DNA from: Candidatus Alistipes intestinigallinarum
GTDB taxonomy: Bacteria; Bacteroidota; Bacteroidia; Bacteroidales; Rikenellaceae
Direction of reading: 5' to 3'
DNA length: 46,404 bases
NCBI GenBank assembly: GCA_019115745.1
Contig: DXDA01000057.1
Span: 1 to 46,404, forward strand
Shown here: positions 33,094-43,266 of the stretch, piece by piece
How the letters are laid out: the number at the start of each line of letters is the position of its first letter
Numbering within the stretch: the first letter of the stretch is position 1
The notes under the pieces: model-generated
Told to the model about the DNA's origin: nothing
The model's database searches: none
The model's input: only the letters and a program-made list of their open reading frames with translations
Made by a program: the position numbers and the translations under genes

Positions 33094-34980
33094 ATGGCAG
33101 ATTTACTCAATACGAACACGAACAATTACGGCGACGACGCGATCCGCACGCTCACGCCTCGGGAGCACGTGCGGCTTCGCCCGGGCATGTATATCGGCAA
33201 ACTGGGCGACGGTTCGCAGTCGGACGACGGTATCTATGTGCTGATCAAGGAGGTGACCGACAACTCGATCGACGAGTACATGAACGGTTACGGCCACCAG
33301 ATCGACATCACGGTGGCGGACGGCGAGGTGACGGTCCGCGACTACGGGCGGGGTATTCCGCTCAATTCGCTGTCGGCGGCCGTGAGCGTGATGAACACGG
33401 GCGGCAAGTACGACGATGACGAGGAGGGCGCAGCGTTCAAGAAGACGGTGGGTCTGAACGGCGTGGGTGTCAAGGCGGTGAACTACCTGTCGAGCACCTT
33501 TTCGGCCCGTTCGGTGCGCAACGGCGAGGCCCATACGGTCTACTTCGAGCAGGGCATCGAGCAGAGCGACCGCTGGGAGAGCGGGGTGCAGGAGAAGGAC
33601 GGTACGGAGATCCGCTTCCGGGTTGACGAGACGGTCTTCGGCCCCTATACCTACAACCTGGAGTACGTCGAGCAACTGGTCCGGAACTATACCTACCTGA
33701 ACCGGGGTCTGACGATCCGCTTCAACGGGAAGAGCTACGCCTCGAAAAACGGACTGCTGGACCTGCTGAACGAGAACATGTCCGAGGAGCCGCTCTACCC
33801 GCCGATCCACCTTTCGGGCGAGGACATCGAGGTGGTGATCGCCCACGGCACGGGCTACGGCGAGAGCTGCTACTCGTTCGTCAACGGCCAGTACACGACG
33901 CAGGGCGGTACGCACCAGGCGGCCTTCCGCGAGGCGATCGCCAAGACGATCCGGGAGTTCTACCACAAGGACTACGACCCGTCGGACATCCGCACGTCGC
34001 TCATCGGGGCGATCTCGATCAAGGTTTCGAGCCCGATCTTCGAGTCGCAGACGAAGACGAAACTCGGTTCGAAGGAGATGTCGAAGTCGGGCCCTACGAT
34101 CCGCAACTTCGTGGTGGACTTCCTGGGCAAACACCTCGACGACTACCTGCACAAACACGCCGAGACGGCGCAGATCCTGCAGAAGAAGATCGTCGAGAAC
34201 GAGAAGGAGCGGAAGGCGATTTCGGGCATCCAGAAGAAGGCGCGGGAGACGGCCAAGAAGGTGTCGCTGAACAACCGCAAGCTGCGCGACTGCAAGATCC
34301 ACCGCACGGACAAGAACGAACTGGCCGAACAGTCGATGATCTTCATCACGGAGGGTAACTCGGCGTCGGGCTCGATCACCAAGAGCCGCGACGTGCGTAC
34401 GCAGGCGGTCTTTTCGCTGCGGGGCAAGCCGCTGAACTGCTACGGACTGACGAAGAAGGTGGTCTACGAGAACGAGGAGTTCAACTTGCTGCAGGCGGCG
34501 CTGAACATCGAGGAGGACATGGACAACCTGCGCTATAATAAGGTGGTCATTGCGACGGATGCCGATGTCGACGGGATGCACATCCGGCTGCTGATGATGA
34601 CCTTCTTCCTGCAGTTCTTCCCGGACGTGATCCGCCAGGGTCACCTGTTCGTGCTTCAGACGCCGCTGTTCCGCGTGCGCAACAAGAAGGAGACGCTCTA
34701 CTGCTACTCGGAGGAGGAGCGGCAGCGGGCGATTGCGAAACTGGGGGTGACTGCGGAGATCACGCGGTTCAAGGGTCTGGGCGAGATTTCGCCGGACGAG
34801 TTCCGGGAGTTCATCGGCGAAAACATGCGGCTGGACAAGGTGCGCATTACGAAGGACGACCCGATCCACGACCTGCTGGAGTTCTACATGGGCAAGAACA
34901 CCTACGAACGGCAGGGTTTCATCATCGACAACCTGCGCATCGAGGAGGACCTCGTGGAGCAGGACCTGAAAATCAGCTAA
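33094..34980 (+). CDS. parE: DNA topoisomerase IV subunit B
   Basis: The 628-residue subunit has the GHKL ATPase with [10 protein letters not shown] (Glu53, Asn57), DYGRGIP (83-89) and [11 protein letters not shown] (120-130). Then come the transducer domain and a TOPRIM domain with Glu420 and DADVD (Asp489, 491, 493) binding catalytic Mg. TOPRIM reads EGNSASGS where the usual GyrB/ParE motif is EGDSAxGS, so Asn422 replaces the common Asp. The N terminus and the lack of a GyrB insertion fit Bacteroidetes ParE. It forms the decatenating enzyme with ParC, encoded 6 bases downstream. Confidence 0.94.
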   Translation: MADLLNTNTNNYGDDAIRTLTPREHVRLRPGMYIGKLGDGSQSDDGIYVLIKEVTDNSIDEYMNGYGHQIDITVADGEVTVRDYGRGIPLNSLSAAVSVMNTGGKYDDDEEGAAFKKTVGLNGVGVKAVNYLSSTFSARSVRNGEAHTVYFEQGIEQSDRWESGVQEKDGTEIRFRVDETVFGPYTYNLEYVEQLVRNYTYLNRGLTIRFNGKSYASKNGLLDLLNENMSEEPLYPPIHLSGEDIEVVIAHGTGYGESCYSFVNGQYTTQGGTHQAAFREAIAKTIREFYHKDYDPSDIRTSLIGAISIKVSSPIFESQTKTKLGSKEMSKSGPTIRNFVVDFLGKHLDDYLHKHAETAQILQKKIVENEKERKAISGIQKKARETAKKVSLNNRKLRDCKIHRTDKNELAEQSMIFITEGNSASGSITKSRDVRTQAVFSLRGKPLNCYGLTKKVVYENEEFNLLQAALNIEEDMDNLRYNKVVIATDADVDGMHIRLLMMTFFLQFFPDVIRQGHLFVLQTPLFRVRNKKETLYCYSEEERQRAIAKLGVTAEITRFKGLGEISPDEFREFIGENMRLDKVRITKDDPIHDLLEFYMGKNTYERQGFIIDNLRIEEDLVEQDLKIS

Positions 34981-34986
34981 GGAACT

Positions 34987-37953
34987 ATGGCAAAGAACAA
35001 CGATAGAGACGAACTGATTCCGGAGGAGGCGTTCGACGAGGATGCTTCGACCCCGGGGGCTGCGGACGAGGCTGCGGACGAGATGGGGGGTGATATGGCG
35101 GACGAGGCGGCTGACGAGATGACGGACGGTGCCGCGGATGACATGGCGGACGAAGGGGCTGACGACGCGGAGATCGGGGACGATGGCTCCGGGCGTGCGG
35201 TCACTCCGGCGAAGTCCGGAAAATTCGACCGCTTGACGCAGGACGAGGGCGACGTGCGCAAACTGACGGGCATGTACAAGAACTGGTTCCTGGACTACGC
35301 CTCGTACGTGATCCTGGAGCGCGCCGTTCCGCACGTCGAGGATGGTCTGAAGCCGGTCCAGCGCCGAATCCTGCACGCGATGAAGGTGGTCGACGACGGC
35401 CGCTACAACAAGGTGGCGAACCTCGTGGGGCAGACCATGCAGTACCACCCGCACGGCGACGCCTCGATCAAGGATGCGCTGGTGCAACTGGGGCAGAAGG
35501 ACCTGCTGATCGACTGCCAGGGCAACTGGGGCAACATTCTCACGGGCGACGAGGCCGCAGCGGGGCGTTATATCGAAGCCCGCCTGTCGAAATTCGCGCT
35601 GGAGGTGGTCTTCAACAAGAAGACGACCGAATGGATGCTGTCGTACGACGGCCGCAAGGAGGAGCCGGTGACGCTGCCGATCAAGTTCCCGCTGCTGCTG
35701 GCGCAGGGCTCGGACGGTATCGCCGTGGGTCTGGCGTCGAAGATCCTGCCGCACAACTTCAACGAGCTGATCAATGCGGCGATCGCGCACCTGCAGGGTC
35801 GTGAGTTCCAGCTCTACCCGGACTTCCCGACGGGCGGCATGGCGGACGTGAGCCGCTATAACGACGGTCTGCGGGGCGGTACGGTAAAGGTGCGTGCGAA
35901 GATTTCGAAAATCGACAAGCGGACATTGGCCATCACGGAAATTCCCTACACGACGACGACCGAATCGATCAAGGATTCGATCATCAAGGCCAACGACAAG
36001 GGGAAGATCAAGATCCGGAAGGTGGACGACAATACGGCGGACAAGGTGGAGATCATCATCCAGGTGGCTCCGGACGAGTCGTCGGACAAGACGATCGACG
36101 CGCTGTACGCCTTCACGGACTGCGAGGTGTCGATTGCGCCGAACGCCTGCGTGATCTGGGACGAGAAGCCGCACTTCCTGGGGGTTTCGGAGATCCTGCG
36201 CCGCTCGGCCGAACATACGCGGTCGCTGCTGGGGCTGGAGCTGAAGATCCGGTTGGGCGAGTTGAACGAGGCGTGGCACGCGGCGTCGTTGGAGCGGATC
36301 TTCATCGAGAACAAGCTCTACCAGTTGATCGAGGGTTGCAAGACCCGCGAGGAGGCCTATGCGGCCGTGGATAAGGGGCTGGAACCCTTCAAGAAACGGC
36401 TGCGACGTGAAGTAACGCTTGAAGACGTGCAGCGCCTCACGGAGCTGAAGTTCATCCGCATTTCGCGTTACGATTCGGAGAAGGCCGACAACGAGATCAA
36501 GCAGATCGAAGAGGATATCAAGACGACGCAGTACAACCTGGAACACCTCACCGAATATACGGTGGCATGGTACGAGCGGATCCGCGACAAGTACGGCAAG
36601 GGGCGCGAGCGGCGCACGGAGCTGCGCGAATTCGACTCGATCGAGGCGACGAAGGTGGCCGTGACGAACGCCAAACTCTACGTCGACCGGGCCGAGGGCT
36701 TCTTCGGCATCGGCAAGTCGATGAAGGATGCGGAGTTCGTGTGCGACTGCTCGGACATCGACGACGTGATTGTCTTCACGAAGGACGGGCGTTACGTCAT
36801 CACGAAGGTGAGCGACAAGGCCTTCTTCGACAAGGGAATCTATTATATCGGGGTCTTCAAGCGCAACGACGAGCGGACGATCTACAACGTGCTGTACCGC
36901 GACGGAAAGAACGGCCCGATCATGATGAAGCGTTGCGCGATCAAGGGCATCACGCGCGACAAGGAGTACGACATCACGAAGGGTACGCCGAAGAGTGAGA
37001 TTCTCTATATGTCTGTGAATCCGAATGGTGAGGCCGAGGTGTTGAAGGTTTACTTTAAGCCGCGTCCGCGGTTGAAGAAGGTGATCGTGGACCTGGATTT
37101 CTCGACGCTTGCGATCAAGGGGCGCCAGAGCCAGGGCAACCTCTTCTCGCGCTACGGCATCCACAAGATCGTGCTGAAGGAGCGCGGGACGTCGACGCTC
37201 GGCGGACAGGACATCTGGTTCGACGAGGATGTGCGGCGGCTGAATGCCGACGGGCGGGGCCGCCTGCTGGGCGAGTTCAAGGGCGACGACAAACTGATCG
37301 TCTGGACGGCCAAGAACCAGTATTACATCACGGGCTACGACCTCGGGCAGCACTTCCCCGACGATACGACCTACGTGGGGCGCTACTCGCCCGACCGGGT
37401 TTACAGCCTCTGCTACTACGATCAGGGCCAGCAATACTACTACATGAAACGTTTCACGGCGGAGCTGTCGGACAAGATGCAGGATTTCCTCGATCCGGAG
37501 GACCGGTTCGTCTGCGTGACGGAGCGGGCCGGTGCGACGCTGGAGATCACCTACAAGGGGGCGCACGCCTCGCGTCCGGCGGATCGGATCGACGTCGACG
37601 AGTTCGTCGGGGTGAAGAGCCACCGCGCGAAGGGCAAGCGGCTGACCACCTACGAGGTCGATACGTTGCGGATGATCGAACCGGAGCTGCCTCCCGAGCC
37701 GGAACCTTCGGAGGATGAGGAGGCTGACGGGGATATGTCAACCGAAACTTCCGGTGGAAACACGCAGTCGGCTGATAATGCGGCGTCTGTATCTGAAAAA
37801 CCGGCTTCGAAGGAGGCTTCGGCCGGTGGCATCGTCTCCGATGCGGGGCTGCCCCGCACGGGCTCGGAAGCGGGTGGTGTGGCCTTCGAGATCGACCGTC
37901 CGAAGGGCGATGCCGACCAGATGATCGACCCCGAACAACTGAATCTTTTCTGA
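34987..37953 (+). CDS. parC: DNA topoisomerase IV subunit A with acidic N-terminal extension
   Basis: The 988-residue subunit carries an acidic extension (about residues 1-72) rich in ADEM/ADE repeats before the winged-helix domain. The DNA-cleaving Tyr195 is in AAGRYIEARLS; the quinolone region reads HPHGDASIKD, so Ala159 stands where GyrA Ser83 is and Asp163 where Asp87 is. A C-terminal beta-pinwheel domain ends near residue 890 and is followed by a Glu/Ser/Ala-rich tail. Together with ParE it separates daughter chromosomes. The Ala appears in other Bacteroidetes ParC as far as I recall, so it is probably native. aroK follows after 15 bases. Confidence 0.94.
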   Translation: MAKNNDRDELIPEEAFDEDASTPGAADEAADEMGGDMADEAADEMTDGAADDMADEGADDAEIGDDGSGRAVTPAKSGKFDRLTQDEGDVRKLTGMYKNWFLDYASYVILERAVPHVEDGLKPVQRRILHAMKVVDDGRYNKVANLVGQTMQYHPHGDASIKDALVQLGQKDLLIDCQGNWGNILTGDEAAAGRYIEARLSKFALEVVFNKKTTEWMLSYDGRKEEPVTLPIKFPLLLAQGSDGIAVGLASKILPHNFNELINAAIAHLQGREFQLYPDFPTGGMADVSRYNDGLRGGTVKVRAKISKIDKRTLAITEIPYTTTTESIKDSIIKANDKGKIKIRKVDDNTADKVEIIIQVAPDESSDKTIDALYAFTDCEVSIAPNACVIWDEKPHFLGVSEILRRSAEHTRSLLGLELKIRLGELNEAWHAASLERIFIENKLYQLIEGCKTREEAYAAVDKGLEPFKKRLRREVTLEDVQRLTELKFIRISRYDSEKADNEIKQIEEDIKTTQYNLEHLTEYTVAWYERIRDKYGKGRERRTELREFDSIEATKVAVTNAKLYVDRAEGFFGIGKSMKDAEFVCDCSDIDDVIVFTKDGRYVITKVSDKAFFDKGIYYIGVFKRNDERTIYNVLYRDGKNGPIMMKRCAIKGITRDKEYDITKGTPKSEILYMSVNPNGEAEVLKVYFKPRPRLKKVIVDLDFSTLAIKGRQSQGNLFSRYGIHKIVLKERGTSTLGGQDIWFDEDVRRLNADGRGRLLGEFKGDDKLIVWTAKNQYYITGYDLGQHFPDDTTYVGRYSPDRVYSLCYYDQGQQYYYMKRFTAELSDKMQDFLDPEDRFVCVTERAGATLEITYKGAHASRPADRIDVDEFVGVKSHRAKGKRLTTYEVDTLRMIEPELPPEPEPSEDEEADGDMSTETSGGNTQSADNAASVSEKPASKEASAGGIVSDAGLPRTGSEAGGVAFEIDRPKGDADQMIDPEQLNLF

Positions 37954-37968
37954 TACGATTCTGATACG

Positions 37969-38490
37969 ATGGGACTTGTCTTTCTGATCGGATACATGGG
38001 TTGCGGCAAGAGCACCCTGGGGCGTCGGCTGGCCCGGCGCCTGGGCGTTCCGTTCGTCGATACCGACGCGCGGGTCGAGGAGCGCGAGGGGGCTTCGGTT
38101 GCGGACCTCTTCCGCTACGAGGGGGAGCAGCGTTTCCGGGAGATCGAGCGGGAGGTGCTCGATGCGGCCATTGCCGAGTATCCCGCGGCGGTGATCTCCA
38201 CCGGGGGCGGACTGCCCGTCTGGAGCGACAACATGGCGCGGATGAATGCCGCGGGCTGCACGGTCTACCTGCGGCGTTCGGCGGCGAATATCGCCAGCCG
38301 CCTGAGCCCCTACGGACGTCGGAAACGCCCCCGCCTGAGCGGACTCAACGACGAGGAGCTGGTGGCCTTCATGACGCAGGACATGGCCGCCCGCGAACCC
38401 TTCTATGCCCAGGCGAAGCTGATCGTCGCGTGCGAAGGGTGTTCGGACGACGAGATCGTCGAGCGGATCGTCACGCACGCCGCAGATTGA
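37969..38490 (+). CDS. aroK: Shikimate kinase
   Basis: The 173-residue cytoplasmic enzyme phosphorylates shikimate in aromatic amino acid synthesis. The P-loop GYMGCGKST is at residues 8-16, the substrate- and Mg-binding Asp31/Asp33 are in DTD, RFREIE carries the substrate Arg, and STGGGLPV is the Walker-B-like strand. Length is normal. It is in the same transcript as parC (15-base gap) and murI (20-base gap). Confidence 0.96.
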   Translation: MGLVFLIGYMGCGKSTLGRRLARRLGVPFVDTDARVEEREGASVADLFRYEGEQRFREIEREVLDAAIAEYPAAVISTGGGLPVWSDNMARMNAAGCTVYLRRSAANIASRLSPYGRRKRPRLSGLNDEELVAFMTQDMAAREPFYAQAKLIVACEGCSDDEIVERIVTHAAD

Positions 38491-38510
38491 CCCTCAAAAG
38501 CGAAGCAGCC

Positions 38511-39284
38511 GTGAACAATGCACCCATAGGCGTTTACGATTCGGGGCTGGGCGGTCTGACCGTCTGGCGCGAGATCCGGCGTGCGCTGCCCGGGGAGTCG
38601 CTTCTCTACCTGGGCGACGGAAAGAACTGCCCCTACGGTTCGCGCCCGCGGGAGGAGATCCGGCGATTGGCCGACGAAGCGGTCGGGCGGCTTGTGGCGG
38701 CGGGATGCAAACTCGTCGTCGTGGCCTGCAATACGGCGACGGCTGCGGCGATTGACTTCCTGCGCGGAAAATACGCCGGGGTGCCGATCGTCGGCATGGA
38801 ACCGGCCGTGAAACCCGCCTGTCTGGCCACCCGGAGCCGTGTGGTGGGGGTGCTGGCCACGGAGCGGAGTCTCGACGGCGATCTGTTCCGTCGTACGGCC
38901 GCCAGGTATGGCGAGGGCATTGAGGTGCTGACCGTGCCGGGGCGCGGTTTCGTCGAGCTGGTCGAGGGCGACCGGGAGTCGACGCCCGAGGCCGAAGCGT
39001 GTGTGCGGGCTGCCGTGGAGCCGATGCTGGAGCGGGGCGCCGACCAGATCGTCCTCGGATGTACGCACTATCCCTTCCTGCTGCCCGTCTTGGAGCGGGT
39101 CGTGGCGGGGCGCGGCGTGACGATCGTCGATCCGTCGCCTGCCGTGGCGCGGCGGGTCGTGCAGTTGTTGGACCGCGACGGGCTGCGGGCCGAGGCGGAG
39201 CACCGCCCGGACTTTGGATTCCTCACCTTTGCCGACGAAGCCTATCGTCGGCGCCTCGAACAGAAGGCCCTGGAGTCTCTGTAA
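38511..39284 (+). CDS. murI: Glutamate racemase
   Basis: This enzyme makes D-glutamate for peptidoglycan. Start chosen at GTG 38511, which gives 257 residues beginning (M)NNAPIGVYDSGLGG; the only ATG nearby (38519) is out of frame and a TTG at 38487 would overlap aroK. Catalytic Cys73 is in VACNTA and Cys184 in LGCTHYP, with Asp10 and Ser11 in YDSG. In Escherichia coli and some mycobacteria MurI also inhibits DNA gyrase; here it is the last gene of the parE-parC operon. Confidence 0.95.
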   Translation: MNNAPIGVYDSGLGGLTVWREIRRALPGESLLYLGDGKNCPYGSRPREEIRRLADEAVGRLVAAGCKLVVVACNTATAAAIDFLRGKYAGVPIVGMEPAVKPACLATRSRVVGVLATERSLDGDLFRRTAARYGEGIEVLTVPGRGFVELVEGDRESTPEAEACVRAAVEPMLERGADQIVLGCTHYPFLLPVLERVVAGRGVTIVDPSPAVARRVVQLLDRDGLRAEAEHRPDFGFLTFADEAYRRRLEQKALESL

Positions 39285-39338
39285 CCGCGCATTCTCCATT
39301 TTCACCCCTCCGAACTCCGGAATCTCGGAAAAAATCCG

Positions 39339-39346
39339 TATCTTTG
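39339..39346 (+). promoter_or_regulatory. -7 box of ftsK
   Basis: TATCTTTG matches TAnnTTTG, 30 bases before the ftsK ATG at 39377. No -33 at normal spacing. Confidence 0.65.
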
Positions 39347-39376
39347 TTCGATAAAATCAAGACGAAATTCAGGAAA

Positions 39377-42300
39377 ATGGCATCCCGAAATACATCCACC
39401 AACGCCCGGCAGAACGTGCAGCGCTCGAACCGGGACAGCGCCCGCTGGATTGCGGGGCTGCTGCTCCTGTGCGTGGGCATCTTCGCGGCGGCGGCGGTCT
39501 TCTTCTCCTACTTCAGTTGGGCCGGGGATCAGAGCATCCTCCAGAAAACCGCCGAGGAGCGTGACCTGCTCGGCGCCGAGATCGAAAACCCCTGCGGACC
39601 CCTCGGCGCACGCCTGGGAAGGATGCTCGTGGACAATTCGTTCGGTATCCTCGGCATCCTGATTCCCGTGATGCTGATCCTCGTCGGAGTGCGGATCATC
39701 CGCCAGCGGCCCCTGCGCCTCAACCAGTCGATCCTCTCGCTCTTCTTCATCATGATCCTCGGCTCGATGACCCTGGGGTATCTCTTCGACATCCGTTGGA
39801 GCCTCTGTTCGAGTACGGGGTGGGGCGGAGCCTTCGGAAACCTCATGGCCGGGCGCCATCCCTACGGCGAGAGCCAGGCAATCGGGTTGCTGCCGGGCGC
39901 CATCGGGTCGCTCGGGACGCTGATCCTGCTCGTCGGGGGCTGGATCCTGACGGGGGTCTTCATCAACCGCAACTTCATCAACAAGGTCAACGAGGCCGGG
40001 AACGTCCTCATGGACCAGAGCGAAAAGATCGTCGATACGGTCCGCAACAAGGTGATTCATCCCCGCGGCGAGGAGGATACGCCGCTCGACGGTCCCGCTC
40101 CGCTGGCAGATGCCGCGGCGGAGGGGCGTGCTGCGGCGGCGGAACCGGCCCGTCGGAATACCGATGCGGCCCGGCCGGGCGTCGAGGTGCGGAAGCCCGA
40201 GGCGCGGGGTGCGGAAGCCCGGGAGCCGGAGCTGCGGCGTGTGGAGGCGGAAGGGTCGAAGGCGCCGGATCAGCGTCCGGCGGGCTTGCAGGTCGAGCGC
40301 CCGGCCGGGCCGCGTGGCGGCGAAGCCGGGAGTGCCGGTTCCGCAGCGGCGGCGACGCGCGAGCATATCCGGCGTCCGGAGGAGGAGAGTCCCTTCGTGG
40401 AGCTGACGCCCGACGGCCGTCCGATCGAACCGCCGGCGGAGGTGGCGGCTTCCGAACCCGAGGAAGCGGGCGAGTTCACCGAAGTCGATCTCTCGCACCC
40501 CGAGGGGCGTGTGGTGATGGGCCGCGGCGGACTGATCGAACTGGAGCGTCCGCAGCGTCGGGAACCGGCTTCGGGCCGGAGCGTCGGCGATTCGGACGAA
40601 CCCTTCATCGAGATCACGGTCGGCGACGAAGAGCCCGGACGCGAGGCGGCGGAGCCGTATCCGTTTGTCGGAGAGCCCGAAACCGACGGCGGGGAGGAGA
40701 TGCGGCACGATGCGGAGCCGATCGAACTGCTGGATGCGGCGGAGGCCGGGCCGGCGGTTGATGGCGGCAGCGAAACGGCGGCCGGAGGCCCCGGAGCGCT
40801 GGCGGAGCCCGGTGGCGGCGAAGCGCTGGGGAGTGCCGATGCGGCGGGCGATGCCGCGGCGGGGATTGTGGTGACGGTCGAGACGCACGAGGCGAAGGTC
40901 GTCGATGCGAAGTCGATCCCCACGGAGAGCTACGACCCGCTGAAGGATCTCGTGAATTATCGCAAGCCTCCCGTGACGCTGTTGGAGGATTATATCTCCG
41001 ATTCGGAGGTCACCGACGAGGAGATCTTCGAGAACAAGACCCGCATCGAGGAGACACTCAAGTATTTCGGTATTCCGATCCAGCGGATCAAGGCCACGGT
41101 GGGCCCTACGGTGACGCTCTACGAGATCGTCCAGGCCCAGGGGGTCAAGATCTCGAAGATCCAGGGGCTGCAGAACGATATTGCCCAGAGCCTCAAGGCC
41201 GAGTCGGGCATCCGCATCATCGCGCCCATCCCGGGTCGCGGAACCATCGGTATCGAGGTCCCGAACCGTCACAAGCAGGTCGTTTCGATGTATTCGGCCG
41301 TGCGGTCGCTGCGCTTCCAGGAGTCGAAGGCCGAGCTGCCGGTGGTCATCGGGCGCACGATTCAGAACGAGAATTTCGTCTTCGACCTGACGAAGATGCC
41401 CCACCTGCTCGTGGCCGGTGCCACGGGACAGGGCAAGTCCGTGGGGCTGAACGCCATCATCACGTCGCTGCTCTACCGCAAGCATCCCGCGCAGTTGAAG
41501 TTCGTGATGATCGACCCCAAGATGGTGGAGTTCTCGCTCTACGCCAAGATCGAACGGCATTTCCTGGCCAAGATGCAGTCCGAGGAGGAAGCGATCGTCA
41601 CCGATCCCAAAAAGGCCGTCTATACGCTCAATGCCCTCTGTACGGAGATGGATACGCGTCTGGAACTCTGCAAGAAGGCCGAGGTGCGCAACATCGCCGA
41701 GTACAATGCCAAGTTTGTCGCCCGGCGGTTGAACCCCCAGCACGGGCATCGCTATCTGCCCTACATCGTGGTGGTGATCGACGAGTTTGCCGACCTGATC
41801 ATGACCGCCAAGGAGGTCGAGACCCCCGTGACGCGTCTGGCTCAGAAGGCCCGCGCCATCGGTATCCACCTGATCATCGCCACGCAGCGCCCGTCGGTCG
41901 ACGTCATCACGGGTAAGATCAAGGCCAACTTCCCGGCCCGTATCGCCTTCCGCGTGATGCAGATGATCGACTCGCGGACGATCATCGACCGTCCGGGTGC
42001 CGACCAGTTGATCGGCCGCGGCGACATGCTTATCTCGAAGGACGGCGAGTTGACCCGTATCCAGTGTGCGCTGGTCGAGACCAAGGAGGTCGAACGCATC
42101 GTCGACTATATCTCCAAACAGCAGGGCTATACGGAGGCTTACGAACTGCCCGACTATACGCCCGAAAGCGGTGACGGCGGCGGGCAGATGGGCAGCGAGG
42201 AGTCCTCGGCGCCGGTGAAGTACGACTCGCTCTTCGCCGAGATCGCCCGCGATGCCGTGTCGAGCGGCCAGATCTCCACGTCGATGATTCAGCGCAACTA

Positions 42301-42451
42301 CGAGGTGGGATTCAACCGCGCGGGGCGGATCATGATGCAGCTCGAAAGGGCCGGGATTGTCGGCCGTCAGCAGGGGGCCAAACCCCGCGACATCCTCTTC
42401 TACGACCTGCCCTCGCTGGAGGCCAAGCTGCAGGAGTTGGGAGTCTCCTGA
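39377..42451 (+). CDS. ftsK: DNA translocase FtsK
   Basis: The 1024-residue protein has four N-terminal transmembrane helices (about residues 24-45, 88-107, 118-137, 168-190). A long Ala/Glu/Pro/Gly-rich linker follows (about 228-510). The RecA-like motor has Walker A VAGATGQGKS (679-688, Lys687) and Walker B VVVIDEFADLI. A C-terminal winged-helix gamma domain (about 950-1020) reads oriented DNA motifs and contacts XerCD. FtsK clears chromosome termini from the closing septum. The ATG at 39377 follows a -7 box and gives a short basic cytoplasmic start before helix 1. lolA follows after 29 bases. Confidence 0.96.
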   Translation: MASRNTSTNARQNVQRSNRDSARWIAGLLLLCVGIFAAAAVFFSYFSWAGDQSILQKTAEERDLLGAEIENPCGPLGARLGRMLVDNSFGILGILIPVMLILVGVRIIRQRPLRLNQSILSLFFIMILGSMTLGYLFDIRWSLCSSTGWGGAFGNLMAGRHPYGESQAIGLLPGAIGSLGTLILLVGGWILTGVFINRNFINKVNEAGNVLMDQSEKIVDTVRNKVIHPRGEEDTPLDGPAPLADAAAEGRAAAAEPARRNTDAARPGVEVRKPEARGAEAREPELRRVEAEGSKAPDQRPAGLQVERPAGPRGGEAGSAGSAAAATREHIRRPEEESPFVELTPDGRPIEPPAEVAASEPEEAGEFTEVDLSHPEGRVVMGRGGLIELERPQRREPASGRSVGDSDEPFIEITVGDEEPGREAAEPYPFVGEPETDGGEEMRHDAEPIELLDAAEAGPAVDGGSETAAGGPGALAEPGGGEALGSADAAGDAAAGIVVTVETHEAKVVDAKSIPTESYDPLKDLVNYRKPPVTLLEDYISDSEVTDEEIFENKTRIEETLKYFGIPIQRIKATVGPTVTLYEIVQAQGVKISKIQGLQNDIAQSLKAESGIRIIAPIPGRGTIGIEVPNRHKQVVSMYSAVRSLRFQESKAELPVVIGRTIQNENFVFDLTKMPHLLVAGATGQGKSVGLNAIITSLLYRKHPAQLKFVMIDPKMVEFSLYAKIERHFLAKMQSEEEAIVTDPKKAVYTLNALCTEMDTRLELCKKAEVRNIAEYNAKFVARRLNPQHGHRYLPYIVVVIDEFADLIMTAKEVETPVTRLAQKARAIGIHLIIATQRPSVDVITGKIKANFPARIAFRVMQMIDSRTIIDRPGADQLIGRGDMLISKDGELTRIQCALVETKEVERIVDYISKQQGYTEAYELPDYTPESGDGGGQMGSEESSAPVKYDSLFAEIARDAVSSGQISTSMIQRNYEVGFNRAGRIMMQLERAGIVGRQQGAKPRDILFYDLPSLEAKLQELGVS

Positions 42452-42480
42452 ATTTACCGACTCGAAAAACGGATCCAATC

Positions 42481-43083
42481 ATGAAACGATTGCTGCTTTT
42501 TGTGGTATTTCTGGCCTGCGTGGGCCCCGTCGCGGCCGGGAATCGTGCTGCTGAAATCCTCGAACGCCTGGCTGCCGGATTCCGCGCGATGAAGGGGTAT
42601 GAGGTGGCGTTCGAAGTCGAGGCCGGAGAGTCCCGGATCGGAGGCAGTTATGCCGTCGAGGGGCAGGGATACTACCTTACGCTGGGTGATGCCGAGGTCT
42701 TTTGCGACGGTGCGGTCCGCTACGAGGTGGATCATGCCCGCCGCGAGGTGACGATCGTCGGAGTCGACACCACCAGCCGCAACATCCTGAACAATCCCGT
42801 CCGGGCGTTCGATTTCCTGGGCAGCGAATATCTCCCGGAGCTCCTCTCCGAAGCGGACGGGAGGGCCGTCGTGCGGCTGACCCCCGCGGCGGGGAACAAC
42901 TCCCCGGCCGGAACGGTCACGGTGACGGTCTCGACTGCCACGATGCGCCCCGAGTTGTTGGATTACGACTACGAGGGCGAGCGGGTGCGGATCACGATCG
43001 GCCGGGTGGCACCGCTCGGCGAACCGCTGCGGACCTTCGACCGGAAAGGCTGCGAAGGCTACGAATTCATCGACTTCCGATAG
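42481..43083 (+). CDS. lolA: LolA-like periplasmic lipoprotein carrier
   Basis: The 200-residue protein has a signal peptide (MKRLLLFVVFLACVGPVAA, cut near residue 19) and an unclosed beta-barrel-like domain, with strands such as YEVAFEVEAG, GGSYAVEGQGYYLTLGDAEVF and GAVRYEVDHARREVTIVGVD typical of LolA-like proteins in Bacteroidetes. LolA carries lipoproteins from the inner to the outer membrane. A lolA-like gene after ftsK is common in this phylum. Sequence identity to classical LolA is low, so the specific cargo is uncertain. Confidence 0.83.
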   Translation: MKRLLLFVVFLACVGPVAAGNRAAEILERLAAGFRAMKGYEVAFEVEAGESRIGGSYAVEGQGYYLTLGDAEVFCDGAVRYEVDHARREVTIVGVDTTSRNILNNPVRAFDFLGSEYLPELLSEADGRAVVRLTPAAGNNSPAGTVTVTVSTATMRPELLDYDYEGERVRITIGRVAPLGEPLRTFDRKGCEGYEFIDFR

Positions 43084-43266
43084 CGCTTCTCAGCGTGCCA
43101 TGCACTCCGGGGTCGGCCTGTGTCGGATCCCGCGGGGCGGGCGAGGTTTCACTCGAAACACCGCTTGTCGGAGACTTTTTCGCTCGACCCTCTGTCGGGT
43201 GAAAATTTTTTTGCCCTCAAATCGCCCGAAAAGGGCCGAAAACAACCCCTTTCTCGAAAAATATCG

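Noticed and set aside
35450..35490. Quinolone-resistance substitution in ParC (Ala at the GyrA Ser83 position)
   Set aside because: The surrounding HPHGDAS is, as far as I recall, the ordinary Bacteroidetes ParC sequence, and GyrA in this window keeps Ser and Asp.
33103..37623. A 4.5-kb open frame on the minus strand opposite parE and parC (also long ones opposite ftsK, gyrA and rseP)
   Set aside because: It is codon-aligned with the sense genes. TTA, CTA and TCA codons are rare in this GC-rich genome, so the aligned antisense frame lacks stops by composition. The products have no domain pattern.
37969..38520. murI starting in frame inside aroK
   Set aside because: The frame is open far upstream, but the family N terminus begins at GTG 38511; upstream residues do not resemble MurI.
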